From assembly GCA_014529385.2 (NCBI GenBank), contig CM043968.1, positions 4,820,001 to 4,884,000 of the forward strand: 64,000 nucleotides of DNA, in the 5' to 3' direction. The notes under the pieces were generated by a model. That model saw only the letters and a list, made by a program, of their open reading frames with translations, had not been told where the DNA came from and searched no databases. This DNA is from Adiantum capillus-veneris (lineage: Eukaryota; Streptophyta; Polypodiopsida; Polypodiales; Pteridaceae). Positions 45,297-56,190 of the stretch are shown piece by piece (position 1 is the stretch's first letter; each line of letters starts with the position of its first letter). A program made the translations under genes and the position numbers.

Positions 45297-46011
45297 GTGG
45301 TTGAGAATGAGAATCTTAAAAGGATACTTGAGATGCAAACAACACGTTTGATGCAACTTGAAGAGGAAATCAACGAATGTAAACGCTCTCTTGTGGACTT
45401 GAATGCTTTGAAGGAGCAGATGAGCAAAGTAGAGCATGGCCATGTATTGAAAGAGGAGAAATTTGACACCATGAGCCGGGATGTATGCGACATGAAAAAT
45501 GTATGCACAAACAAGTCTTGGGCTGATGTATATGGTAGCAATGTGGTTTCTAATCCCTCACTCATGTAAGCTATTGTTCAAACAAAGAATGTTGAGAATG
45601 TGGATGAGGAGGAGTTGAAGGAACGGGAGCGACATTCCAAGAACATTGTTATTCGTGGATTATCCGAAGAGAAGTTAGAGACATCTCCTTCTCTTGCCAT
45701 TGTTATCGAAGATTTCTTCAAAACCCACTTTGGCATGTTCGGAGTTATGATCTATGGAGCACATAGAGTGGGGAAGCAAGGAGCTCCTCGCTCAGGAGAA
45801 CGGCCAATTGTATGCACCATGTCAGATGAGACGAAGAAAAAGATTATCCTTGATAATAGTTGGATCTTTGAGGGATACAAAATGTTTTGTATGTGAAGAT
45901 CACACTATTAAGCAACAAAATATGTATCACAAGGCATATGAGGAAAAGAATAAGAAAAAAAAGGAGACCTCTCATGAAGAAAAGTGCCCAAGGAGGAGGC
46001 AAGTCCCTTAA
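45297..46011 (+). pseudogene. LINE ORF1 (coiled coil plus RRM-like domain)
   Basis: One frame (45297-45896) has a coiled coil (NLKRILEMQTTRLMQLEEE, LKEQMSKVEHGHVLKEEKF), an in-frame TAA at 45567-45569, and then HSKNIVIRGLSEEK, LAIVIEDFFKTHFG, IYGAHRVGKQGAPRSGERPI and KIILDNSWIFEGYKMF. This pattern (NIVIRGL ... AHRVGK ... RPI) is that of L1 ORF1p RRM and C-terminal domains, which form a trimeric RNA chaperone. After 45890 the frame shifts and continues EDHTIKQQ and a Lys-rich tail to 46011. Confidence 0.75.
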
Positions 46012-46025
46012 GAAAATAGGGATGC

Positions 46026-46830
46026 GTGACCTATGAGACCGAGTTACAATTGAAAATATGCTTTTGGAATTGTAATGGATACCCACCGAATGCGGGAGTT
46101 GGCATCGATGAACTAACAAGCAAAGCCGATGTTGTACATCTTGTTGAAACTTGGGAGCATGATACACAAAGGATTAACGGCTTGCAGGATTACAATGTAC
46201 ATTCATTGATGTGGTCAAAGAATCTCAAGCAACAAAGAGGACAAGGAGGGGTAGCATGTATGGTTAAGAAGATTGGAAATTTTTGTATCAATTGTGAAAG
46301 ATGACAAGTACAAACATTATGTATGGCTGAAAATTATGACACCAAAAAGAGCACCCATTTTTGTAGCCGGCTGCTACATTCCTCATCATGATTCTCCCTT
46401 TTATGTTTGCATGGATAGAGATCAACCATTTTTTGATTTAGAAGAGGATATTGCTTATTTCAAAGGTGAAGGTGATGTTATTGTATTTAGGGATATGAAT
46501 GCTCGCACAAAAACATTACAACATGATACTCAACAATTTGATATGCCATACATTTCAAGGGAGCTGGAGAAAGTTCACTTGTATGATCGTACTTCAATGG
46601 ATGAGAAAGAGCTGGATCACTATGGAAAGTTACTTTTACACATGTGTAATAACACGGGTATGCTCATTGCCAATGGTGTATCTTTGTGGAGTGGAACCAA
46701 TTGATTTACATGTAGGAGACATAATGGGGACAGTGTGATTGACTATATGCTACTCTCCGAAGCTATCATATATCGCATAAAGAGTTTAATGTTTGGCTAA
46801 TGGACCCCGAAATCCAACCATCGCACCTTA
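46026..46830 (+). pseudogene. LINE AP-like endonuclease
   Basis: LKICFWNCNGY supplies the Asn near the start, VVHLVETW the Glu, then after a frameshift near 46285 VAGCYIPHH, GDVIVFRDMNAR (the D-x-N pair) and, after another shift near 46704, SVIDYMLLSEA and SNHRTL (SDH in active enzymes). These are the landmarks of the endonuclease that nicks the target strand in target-primed reverse transcription. Stops at about 46304 and 46704 and the SNH variant show decay. Confidence 0.75.
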
Positions 46831-46905
46831 TGTATTGACCTTTCATGTGGAGAAGCAACTAAGCATGATAATCTCAGCCAAAGGAAAGAGAAATTATCAC
46901 TATGT

Positions 46906-48744
46906 ATGGATTTCAAACGGGCACCAATGTACATTGAAATGGGTGAGGAAAAGTTATGGATGACAAAGCTTCAATATGATGCACCATTGGAAACTAAATG
47001 GAAAGCTGTCAAGAAAGCTATTTTCTCTTGTGCCAAAGAATGCTTTGCCATAAAGCATCTCCATGATATCAACAAAAATAGATCTCGCAAAAGGTGGTTT
47101 GATAAAGAATGTCAAGATGCTCCAAAGGCCTTGATAAAGCTTGATGCAACTATGGACAAAGACAACTATCAAAGTCATTTGCATACATACAAGGCATTGA
47201 TTCAAAAGAAGAGAAGAAGATGGGAAGTAAATCAAGAACTTTTTCAAGTCCAAGAAAAAGCACATGCATGTGGAAGATTTTGGAGAAATTTGAGGGGCAA
47301 GCGGGTTGAGAATTTTGGGAGCTGAGTCTTGTGGATATGTACACACATTGTAGGAAATTATATGAGCAAGAAAATGCAAAAAAAATATTATTTTATGGTT
47401 CACTCCCATGTATGCCCTCTTTTTTTACTTTTGAGGATGTATGCGGTGGGCTTGAAAAGTTGGCCACTGGCAAAGCGGGAGATCTTCAAGGTTTCAAGCC
47501 AGAGATGATCAGATGGACGAGAGATTTTATCCATGAGTGAATGTGTGATATGTTCAACCTTGCACTTCAACATGGTATGCCTTATGATTGGAGTACTAAT
47601 TGGGCTAAGCCTTTACACAAAGGAGGGGATGTAAAGAATGAAACAACTACCGGACTATAATGATTGGGTCTCTTATGGCAAAGTTGTTTGGGTGCATAAT
47701 GGAAATGAAATTGAGTGATTGGGCTGAAGAGAATGACAAGCGTGCAAAGGGACAAGCAGGTTTTTGTTGATGCCATAGCACCATTGATCATCTTGTCACT
47801 CTTCATGTTCCCATGGAGGAAAGTCGGTTGAAAGGCAAGCGATTGTAGTGTTGTTTTGTGGACTTTAAGAAAGCCTTTGATATGATTCCGCATAACAATT
47901 TGTGGAGAAGGATGGAAGAACTCCAAGTGCCAAGTGAGTTTATGCTTGCGTTTCTCGAATCTATGAGAAGGTGATTTGTCAATTGCGCATGGGAAGAAAA
48001 AATTTAGAAATTTTTGTAAGCACCATTGGGGTTAAACAAGGATCTCCGTTGTCACCAACTCTCTTTGGTCTATGCATCGATCAATTGGAATAAATGGTAC
48101 TTGACTTTATGCAAGAAGAAGGCATTGAAGAGGTCATTATTTGCAATGCGGTAATCATGCTTTTGTTGTATATAGATGATGTAGTGCTTCTAGCACAAAC
48201 TTTAGAAGATGCACAAAAGCTTATGGTTGTCCTTGAGAACTTTTGCTTGCATAGTGGGCTGATTGTGAATGAATCCAAAACAAAGTTTATGCTTGTGAAA
48301 ACCAACCATAAGGAGAAGCCATGCATTGTGTACAACAATGAGACACTTGAAGTTGTTAAGAGCTTTAAGTACCTTGGCCTTGAGGTTCCATCCAATCACA
48401 AGTGGCATGAATGTGCTATGCGTCGTTTGGAAGCGGGAAAGAGAGCATATTATGCATTTGAGAACATGTGTAATGTGGGAAACACCAACTGTTGGGTTCT
48501 CAAGAAGTATCTTTTTGATGCATTGGTGACACCGGTTCTTCTTTATGGAGTTGAAGTGTGGGGAGGGAGCATCTCAAAGTCTACTTGGAAAGAGTTTGAG
48601 AATATCCAAAAGCGTCTTCTTACAAACTTTCTCCAAGTTAAGACACAAACACCATATATGCTCCTACTTCTTGACTCGGGATCTCTTCCAATTGAGGTTA
48701 TGGGCATGGAAAGGGTTGTGGAGTACATGATAAAGATGCGTTAA
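46906..48744 (+). pseudogene. LINE reverse transcriptase
   Basis: A linker (46906-47325, basic, ending RGKRVENFGS) is followed by the RT fingers (FEDVCGGLEKLATGKAGDLQGFKPEMIRW). From 47541 to 48090 the frame is broken many times, but AFDMIPHNNLWRRME (about 47874) and KQGSPLSPTLFGLCIDQLE (about 48034) are readable. The last open part (48094-48744) contains MLLLYIDDVVLLAQ with the catalytic Asp pair (48169-48180), NESKTKFMLV, SFKYLGLEV and LLYGVEVWG. This is an L1-like RT that primes from the nicked target. Confidence 0.85.
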
Positions 48745-48819
48745 AACCCCTTACATCGACTTCCTACAATTCCTTGGGAAGCAAGCAAAAAAGTTCAAAA
48801 GACGCATAAAAGCAAGAAT

Positions 48820-49248
48820 TTGAGCACGGGATGGATGCAAGACATAAAGAAGTGGTTTGGGAGATGGAATGCATTACACTGGCTACATGATGCTTCAATT
48901 GACTCCCAAGTGAATGAAGCTTTTCTACAACGCCAATGTATTACGGCTTGGGAGAAATCCGGTGGGTCATGCTTCATACATTACACCACCCATATTGCCC
49001 CCAGCTACAAAACCATGTTCTTCGCTGAAAGAGGAAACCGTATTCGCACTTACATGCTTGAGCCTATCCCCTTGTCGATGATACGCACTATCGTAGCCAT
49101 TCGTCTTAGCTCCCATTTCCTTCGATGTGAGATAGGGCAATGGGGCAATGGAGAAGAGTCAAATCGACTGTGCACATTATGCTCACTGCAAGTTCGAGAG
49201 TCTGAGTACCACACACTACTAGAGTACTCAGCTTTTGGTCACATCTGA
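48820..49248 (+). pseudogene. LINE C-terminal zinc-binding region
   Basis: 142-codon open segment (STGWMQDIKKWFGRWNALHW to FGHI). Near the end, RLCTLCSLQVRESEYHTLLEYSAF is a C-X2-C...H...(C) motif of the zinc-binding type found at the end of plant non-LTR RT proteins; the last Cys is Tyr here but Cys in copy 2 (YHTLLECSAF). The motif probably binds nucleic acid. The frame is separated from the RT by a stop at 48742. Confidence 0.7.
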
Positions 49249-49427
49249 ACTTGTTTCTCTCACATTTTCAGCCATAACTTAGACCTACACACTTTCCTCT
49301 CTCAGCCACAATGTGGGCTCTCCATTGCGACTCTCATCACATTGAGAGTCACTCATCAGCCATACACATACTACATCACATGTAACTTTGGTCCCATAGG
49401 TCATATTTGACCTCCAAGGACGATAAT

Positions 49428-49431
<4 letters not shown>

Positions 49432-49485
<54 letters not shown>

Positions 49486-49488
49486 CCC
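49432..49488. repeat. (TC)n tail between LINE copies 1 and 2
   Basis: About 52 bp of TC ending in six C; LINE copy 2 begins directly after it. Confidence 0.95.
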
Positions 49489-49894
49489 CTGAACGAGGTA
49501 ACCGAACCCATCCCTACATCCTTGAGCCCATCCCATTGAGTACAATCCACACCGTTGCCTCCATTCATCTTAGCTCCCATTCTCTACATTGCGAGATAGG
49601 ATGTTGGGAGGAGTCTCATCGACTTTGCACCTTATGCCCTCGTCAACTGCGAGAGAGTGAATACCACACACTACTTGAGTGCTCAGCTTTTGACCACATT
49701 AGGTCCTCTTTTTCCCATATATTCAGCCATGAGCTCTCCCTACATACCTTCCTCTCCCAACCACAATGTGGACTCTCTATTGTGACACTCATTTCAGCCA
49801 TTTTTTAGTATCAAGAGGCACTTATGACCTCCAGTCACACCACGTGACATGTTCATTTGGTCCCATAGGTCATATTTGACCTCCAAGGACGATA

Positions 49895-49978
<84 letters not shown>
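49489..49978 (+). mobile_element. LINE copy 2, 5'-truncated, with (CT)n tail
   Basis: The sequence GAACGAGGTAACCG to GGACGATAATAGAA (49489-49900) aligns with 49027-49431 of copy 1, including the C-terminal zinc motif (RLCTLCPRQLRESEYHTLLECSAF) and the terminal block TTTGGTCCCATAGGTCATAT. It is followed by about 78 bp of (CT)n. It thus starts within the last 0.4 kb of the element, immediately after the tail of copy 1. Confidence 0.88.
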
Positions 49979-49980
<2 letters not shown>

Positions 49981-50073
49981 GCATCGCTGTGTAGCCAGAG
50001 CCGTAGGGAACACAAGCCGGATCAAGGAGGTGCAACCATGTGTTGGGCGGGGGGGGGGGGACCTCCCCCTTTT

Positions 50074-50086
50074 ATAATAGTATAGA
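50074..50086 (-). mobile_element. Helitron 5' terminus on the minus strand
   Basis: Minus strand reads TCTATACTATTATAAAAGGG starting at 50086 and preceded by A, then GGAGGTCCCCCC. This is the same terminus as at 20499 and 50427. The element would extend leftwards; I could not find its 3' end, and the LINE copies may lie inside it. Confidence 0.6.
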
Positions 50087-50132
50087 TAAATCCCATGAAG
50101 AGATCAGTAGCACCATCTTCCCTTCTCTGGCA

Positions 50133-50134
50133 TG

Positions 50135-50186
<52 letters not shown>

Positions 50187-50207
50187 GAGAGAGAGAGAGA
50201 GAGAGGA

Positions 50208-50263
<56 letters not shown>
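50133..50263. repeat. (TG)n(GA)n(G)n compound tract
   Basis: About 48 bp of TG, then imperfect GA, then a run of more than 50 G (about 50211-50263). A similar GA then G arrangement recurs at 50601-50676. Confidence 0.92.
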
Positions 50264-50264
<1 letters not shown>

Positions 50265-50600
50265 AGCCTGGAGGGGATGCTTCAACCATTTTTGGGATAT
50301 GGGTTGTAGCCTGCAAGTTTGGAAGTTTGGATGTTTTGGGATGACTGCACAATCCAAATCTCAATCCCAGAGTTAGTGGACGTCTCACTATCTTATATCT
50401 TATCTTATATGTCTTATATCTTATAATCTATACTATAATAAAAGGGGGCAGGATCCCCCCCCCCCCCACACACCGTCAACAACAGCTTGCTCCGGCAACT
50501 TCAAGCGATCTGTCTGCAAGGCTGCATGAAACTTCAGACGGTGTGCTTGCAAGGCGGCATGAACAGTGAGACAGCTAGCCAGAGAACCGAGGTGTAGGCT

Positions 50601-50618
50601 AGAGAGAGAGAGAGAGAG

Positions 50619-50676
<58 letters not shown>
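50601..50676. repeat. (GA)n followed by poly-G
   Basis: About 20 bp of GA, then more than 50 G with a single A near the end. Confidence 0.92.
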
Positions 50677-50677
<1 letters not shown>

Positions 50678-50810
50678 GGGGGGAGAAGGTGTTTGAATGT
50701 GTGTGAGCGAGAGATAGGTGCTGCATCAAACCAAAGCATTGGAAATTTCCATGGGGGCAGGGGGCGGCGTATTCCTATGGCACAATAATGGAAGCCTCAG
50801 CCCTCCTCGC

Positions 50811-50814
<4 letters not shown>

Positions 50815-50848
<34 letters not shown>

Positions 50849-51148
50849 TTTTGCAACCTGATGTCGATTCTCCACTATCGTACTCATAAAGGCAACGGAT
50901 AGGGTCCCGATGTAGGTAGGTGGTTGGGCAGAGGGCGAGTTGTCTCAGTCTTGAGGGGTTGTGCCCCCACGGGACTATTTGACACCACTTTGTCAGGTGG
51001 GATCTACGGTCCAGCATCTTCGAACGATGTGGACCGTCCATTTATTCTCAAGAATAAATGGATTCTGGCCGGTTGAGCCCCTGCGACTCGAGCCCACCAC
51101 CTACACAACCGGAGGCCACAACTCTCCCATTAAGCTATCGCGCGCCAC
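50815..51148 (-). mobile_element. tRNA-derived SINE-like unit with (CT)n tail
   Basis: On the minus strand the unit starts GGCGCGCGATAGCTTAATGG and shows a pol III A box (TAGCTTAATGGGAGAG, plus 51122-51137) and a B box (GGCTCGAGTCGC, plus 51083-51094) at tRNA-like spacing, followed by a tRNA-unrelated body and a (CT)n tail (50846-50815). Part of the body (GGACCGTAGATCCCACCT, GTGGTGTCAA) recurs in inverted orientation at about 51478-51550, again close to a (GA)n tract. The tail type matches the LINE family in this window. The SINE assignment is by structure only. Confidence 0.55.
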
Positions 51149-51198
51149 TTGAAATGGAGGTGTGTACATAGAATGATATAGCAAAAATGACGGGGTGG

Positions 51199-51430
51199 AG
51201 ATCACATGGTGGTCACTTGGAGATCACTTTGGGATGGACGGGGTCACATTGCAATCACTTTGGGATAGTCGGGGTCACACTGTAATCACTTGGTAATGGG
51301 TGGGGTCACAAGGTGATCACATGTCGATTGGGATTCACATGGGGATCACTTGGTGGTCACTTGATGTTCACATCAAATTTACTTGGTGTTCACTTTAATT
51401 GTGATCACATGGTGATCACTTGGAGATTAA
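51199..51430 (+). repeat. GATCAC minisatellite
   Basis: Degenerate short repeats of GGNGATCACTTGG type, for example GAGATCACATGGTGGTCACT, GGAGATCACTTTGGG, GGTGATCACATG and GGTGATCACTTGGAG. Units are roughly 13-30 bp. TGATCA palindromes are frequent. The array lies between the two inverted halves of the SINE-related repeat. Confidence 0.8.
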
Positions 51431-51579
51431 ACCGCCATCGGACGGTGCAAAATCGATCCCGCTGCCCCCAATTAATAGGGACCGTAGATCCCACCTAACA
51501 GAAGTGGTGTCAATTAGTCATGAGGGTTGTGCCCTTGAGCCTACACGTAGGGGGCGGTTGGGCTCCTCATGCGTGAAAG

Positions 51580-51581
<2 letters not shown>

Positions 51582-51644
<63 letters not shown>

Positions 51645-51724
51645 CTACGGAGCAGGCTTGGGATGGCCAGAGCCGAGAGATAGCCAAACAGGCGCACAGG
51701 CTTGGAGGTAGCCGAATAGCCATG

Positions 51725-51806
<82 letters not shown>

Positions 51807-51808
51807 CG
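51582..51808. repeat. (GA)n and facing (CT)n(CG)n tracts
   Basis: (GA)n at 51582-51643 and (CT)n at 51727-51791, followed by (CG)n to 51808. The two dinucleotide tracts are complementary and 83 bp apart, so they form an inverted repeat. Confidence 0.93.
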
Positions 51809-52426
51809 TGCGTGATCTTGCTTTGTGAGTAGTTACATGCAATGTCACTAGTGCTTATGCGAACTCCTTTTTGGTGATGACCCAAAGTTCTCTTTGCCCA
51901 CCAAGCCATAGCCTACTTTGTGGTTTTGTGGGAGGTAAAGGGAGCCTGCAAGTCTACATCTTGCTTGGAGAAGTGCCCACAATTTTGTTGCACCCTTCTC
52001 TCCATGGGAGATGACACCAGCTTAAGTGGAGCAACTAGAGGGGAAAGCTACGAGATGGCGTAGAAAGTACAATCGCATATGGAGAAATCACTATGAATGA
52101 TGTTGCTTGCTAAAGAGAGGGTGGCAAGTAGAGCTTAAACTGGTATTGTAGCTTATTTCGTAAGGCATGATGAGGCAGGTACTGCCAGTGGGTATATATA
52201 TTCTAGGAAGATGTGAGCCCAAGCCGGATTTGTGGCTTCACAAGACAAAAACAAAAACTTTGCTACTAGAAGGATGGTAGAGCTACTTCTTGAATATGCA
52301 ATGCTATGGCTAGGTAGGGAAGCACTTTGGTTAATTAACCACATTACATTGGCTTGGCCCACTCCACCTTTGGTCCCAAATCCCTGCAACCTTCCCCTTC
52401 AAAGTTCGGAGCCACGCTCCAATTGC

Positions 52427-52466
<40 letters not shown>

Positions 52467-52664
52467 CAAAGCCCCGACTAGGGTACACCGTACTCGTCTC
52501 TGGCATTGCCGTTCAAGCCAAATTACAGGCAAGTGCAGACTAGCCGGTCAAGCTTGGGCACTAAGCAGGTCAATGGGTGGACAGAGCAATTGTGACCACT
52601 GCTCAAAAAGGAAATTACACCTGCAAATTTTGAGATTTTGAATTTACACCTCTAAAATGTTTCA

Positions 52665-53375
52665 AGTTTTCCAGCATTGATTGGGAGTAAACAAAAGGCG
52701 AAGCCCATAGGTCAGTGGTTGGGAAAAATGTGTTTCAGATTAATATCGTGATGTTTTCAGTTTCAAAAATGCCGGTTGAGGCGAGCGCAAAAGGAAGACC
52801 CCCCCCCCCCCCATTGCAAATAGAGAAAAATAGTGTATAAATTTGAAAAAAATAACCTAATCTTTAAAAAAATTCTCTTGCCAAATGTAAGAAAAGGAGT
52901 TTTGTATGTTTGGGGAAATGGTTTTTCTGAACACTAAAATTAGATCAACAGCTTCATTAGTGAAATTACACCCAGTGATTTTGAGATTTACAACTAATAA
53001 ATTTGGAGGTTTGAAAAACCTTCGAATTTAGACAACTTATCTCTAAAATTTCTCAATTTTGCCAGCACTGATTGGGAGTATACAAAAGGCAAAGCCCATG
53101 GGTCAGTGGTCGGGAAAAATGTGTCTCAACTTAATATCTAATTTTAGTTTTTCTGAACACTAAAATTAGATCAACAGCTTCATTAGTGAAATTACACCCA
53201 CTGATTTTGAGATTTACAAGTAATAAATTTGGAGATTTGAAAAACCTTAGAATTTAGACAATTTATCTCTAAAATTTCTCAATTTTTCCAGCAATGGTTG
53301 GGAGTATACAAATGGCAAAGCGCATGGGTCAGTGGAGTGGTCGGGAAGAATGTGTCTCAATTTTAATATCATTTT
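52665..53375 (+). repeat. Tandem repeat of about 225 bp, two full copies and a partial
   Basis: TTTTTCTGAACACTAAAATT, AGATCAACAGCTTCATTAGTG and GGGAGTATACAAAAGGCAAAG recur in tandem at about 52923 and 53150, with a partial copy of the second half at 52665-52745 (GGGAGTAAACAAAAGGCGAAG). Identity is high by eye. No coding role. Confidence 0.85.
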
Positions 53376-53463
53376 GTTTGCAATTTCAAATATGCCGGTT
53401 GAATTCCGACACCAGGACAGATATTTGCCAAAACTCCTCCCTACACAGTGCGCACTTGTAGCA

Positions 53464-53465
<2 letters not shown>

Positions 53466-53512
<47 letters not shown>

Positions 53513-53724
53513 TGGATTTCTCCCCTTGCGCTTTCTTCTTTTAGTACAAGGACCTTATTTGTCGACATGTCGCAGACATGTCTCCCTCGATTCCCTTTTA
53601 TGACATACCTATATACCTCCAACATATGAAAAAAAAAACTATTTAAGAATTTTCTCCAAGTTGTGCATCAATGAACAATCCATTACAAATATAAAAAGAT
53701 GTTAAAATGAATTTAGAAGTGCTA

Positions 53725-53769
<45 letters not shown>

Positions 53770-53834
53770 GAAGAGAATGGCATTGAAATGTTATATTAAC
53801 GTCTTCAAGAGGCCAAAATGTTACATCCATGTGT

Positions 53835-53888
<54 letters not shown>
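53466..53888. repeat. Three (GA)n tracts
   Basis: GA tracts at 53466-53507, 53728-53766 and 53839-53888 within AT-rich sequence. The 53889-54815 stretch that follows shows no gene. Confidence 0.92.
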
Positions 53889-53895
<7 letters not shown>

Positions 53896-55003
53896 CAGGA
53901 ATGTCCATCAATGCTAGCATGGGTGCGGCGCAAGAGAAGGTCCAAATGAGCACTGAGGAAAAACACGTAATTAACTTGCACGATTATATGCACGTGCAGC
54001 TACTTGCTTGGCTCCTTCGACATGCAAGTGAAAGGTGTCTTTTATGTCGTTGGGGTAGCTAGGGAACTTTGCATGGAGGCAAGCACATGAAGAGGGTATT
54101 CTGAGTGGCGAGCTCGCCGAGGTGGGATAAGAGGGAAGTGGTGTTTGTGTTGAGGTCACTGAGCGAGACCGGAAGGTCGTGCGCTATTGATGAGTGAAAA
54201 GCAAGTATGTATTGCTATTGAAGTGAGGTCATTCAAAAGCGAGGAGAGGCGATAAAGACTTGCCTTCACTCATGTAATTGCAATTGTTCATTCCGAAGCA
54301 ACAGTGCAAAGAAAAGGCCTAAATGACCGCAGAGGAATTTGACCATGGGTAAACAAATATCAATAGGTTAATGGGGATAGTGTCCATCATGTGTGTGTCA
54401 TGGGGCGATGTAAACGAGATCACCTGCTAACAATTTGAGCGGAATAGTCCGGTTGTGAAGGCTAAAGTTATGTCATGGGTCACACTTCATGTAGAGTATG
54501 CCAGTATGATTACCTGGGCCTAAAAAACTTTCTGGAGTATTTTTAGCCATCTTTTTTGAAAGATGTGATGACTGTGTCAAACCGTTTTACAACTTCAAAC
54601 ATGCTTTTGCATGGTGAGTGCTCCCAAGTAAAGGTGTATTGTAGACAAAATTTCGTGTAAAAGAGGTAACATTTGCTTGAGGTTTTTGGTTAGATATCGA
54701 CATATACTCAGCACCGAAAGAACTTAGGGTAATGTAAGCTAAAAATTGAAAAGGAAAGGTCCACATTGGGTGGGTGAGGGCGGGTGGGAAGGGGGGGGGG
54801 GGGGAGGGGGGTTAAGAGAGAGAGAGAGAGAGAGAGATATGAAATAAAATGTTATATCCATGCCTCCAAAAGGCCATTGTGATCTAAAGTAGAGAGAGAG
54901 AGAGAGAGAGAGAATACTTTTCATGATTTACTTTATGAAATTTGCAAGGGGCTTGAGAGTAAGAGGGGCCATGCCGTCGCTGAAGGCGGCGTCGTTTTAC
55001 TAG

Positions 55004-55399
55004 TATATAAAAAAGAGGAAGGCCTCTGATCCACATGGCAGGATCCAAGGCCTTCCTTGCAAGTTAAAGGTCCAATTCCTTCAGTAGAGTCAGCACACTT
55101 CCCCTTTCTTGGACTGCCAACGGCCACGTAGATGCCAGTGAATTTGCCAGTAGCCAGGGCTGAAAAAAAAATCCGAGCGCTCCTCCTGCGTGGCAAGAGG
55201 GCGCCCGTTGCCATCTCAGCATGTTTTCCATTGTGGGTTGCCTGCTCCCCAAAAGCTCCAACGCTGAATGCAATGTTGTACTATCGCACCGCTTCGTACA
55301 GATTCCGAAAACCCACAGCCTCCCAACTTAAGTTAGTCGTACGACGTTCGAAAAGCCTACAAGTTATCAGGTTGGAGTTTTTCAGGATGCCAACACCTT

Positions 55400-55437
<38 letters not shown>

Positions 55438-55482
55438 TTTTTTCCAAAAACTTGACAAACCTACGTATGAGGAATATTTTTG
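55004..55482. other. Possible decayed Helitron 5' end and flank
   Basis: TACTAGTATATAAAAAAGAGG, then AAGGCCTCTGATCC, resembles the 5' block of the other Helitrons and overlaps the 3' end of Helitron 2, so another element may start here. The rest has a (GA)n tract at 55401-55434 and no gene. Confidence 0.3.
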
Positions 55483-56008
55483 GGTCGAAATAACAAAACT
55501 GAATTAATTCGTGACGAAGATTCTCCTCGAATCATGTGAATTCAAAAGGAAAAGGTTCACAACACCCGTTCACGCACACAGGCATCGCTCATCCCAATCT
55601 CTCTCCCTCCCCCTCTCTCTGCACCCGCCATGCAATTGCAGGACGAAAGGGCACCTCCAACTCTGTCTCTCATGCATATCTGCCTCTCTCCCGGATTGTA
55701 GCATCTCGATGCCTTGCTTTCACACACTGCAACCTGGAGGTCCTGGGCACGGAGCAAGCCTTGTAGGACACCCTCTCTTTGTCGTGTCTACTTGCAAAAT
55801 CAACAGGAGCATCCCCATTAGGTGCTCGATTGTATCGCCAACCTCCCTCGTTTGCCTAGGCACTATCGCAATGCGCAAAGCAACGCCACAGGCTACATAC
55901 TGCATCGCAACGGACATTCAAAATAAAAAGATGTTTCCCCTGGTCGTCCTACTGCTTCCGTGCCTGCATCACTCTGTCCCTTCGTGCCTGCTTCCGTCCA
56001 CGCGCCAT

Positions 56009-56056
<48 letters not shown>

Positions 56057-56190
56057 ACAAGGAGAGACTTCGCTTTTAAACCCCAATGTGCCACGTGCCG
56101 ATTCTCGTCTTTTCTCCTTCAAAAGCAAAACAAGCATCTCCACAAATTCCTATAAAAAGAAATGCAAAAATGATTAGAGGCACATATTTA
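55483..56190 (+). repeat. 0.7-kb direct duplication, copy 1
   Basis: From GGGTCGAAATAACAAAACTG to TGATTAGAGGCACATATTTA it matches 57069-57793 with scattered changes. It contains (CA)n at 56010-56053 where copy 2 has (GA)n. A 214-codon open frame has no known domain and is not preserved in copy 2. Confidence 0.88.

Larger units (their letters stand above)
45213..49483 (+). mobile_element. L1-type LINE, near full length, with (TC)n tail
   Basis: A non-LTR retrotransposon with an L1-like ORF1, an AP-type endonuclease, a reverse transcriptase and a C-terminal zinc motif. It starts after a (CT)n(TG)n tract and ends with ACCTCCAAGGACGATAATAA, AA and a (TC)n tail (49432-49483), with no poly-A. Numerous stops and frameshifts, especially 47541-48090, show that this copy is dead. 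Two shorter copies of the same family (39673-39848 and 49489-49978) end in the same way. Microsatellites bound all three copies, which suggests that (CT)n is the target. Confidence 0.85.
50427..55003 (+). mobile_element. Non-autonomous Helitron 2
   Basis: Left end TCTATACTATAATAAAAGGG after A (50426), right end CTAG (55000-55003) before T (55004). The 3' hairpin at about 54975-54991 (CGTCGCT / GGCGGCG with two G-T pairs) and the phrase GAGGGGCCATGCCG before it match Helitron 1 (GAGGGGCCATGCCG at 23418). The 4577-bp interior holds microsatellites, a tRNA-derived SINE-like unit, two minisatellites and no RepHel gene. The shared 3' block of about 40 bp shows that Helitrons 1 and 2 belong to one family. 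Confidence 0.78.

Noticed and set aside
55511-56155. 214-codon frame in duplication copy 1
   Set aside because: The corresponding frame in copy 2 is broken and changed by the microsatellite swap, so it is unlikely to be coding.
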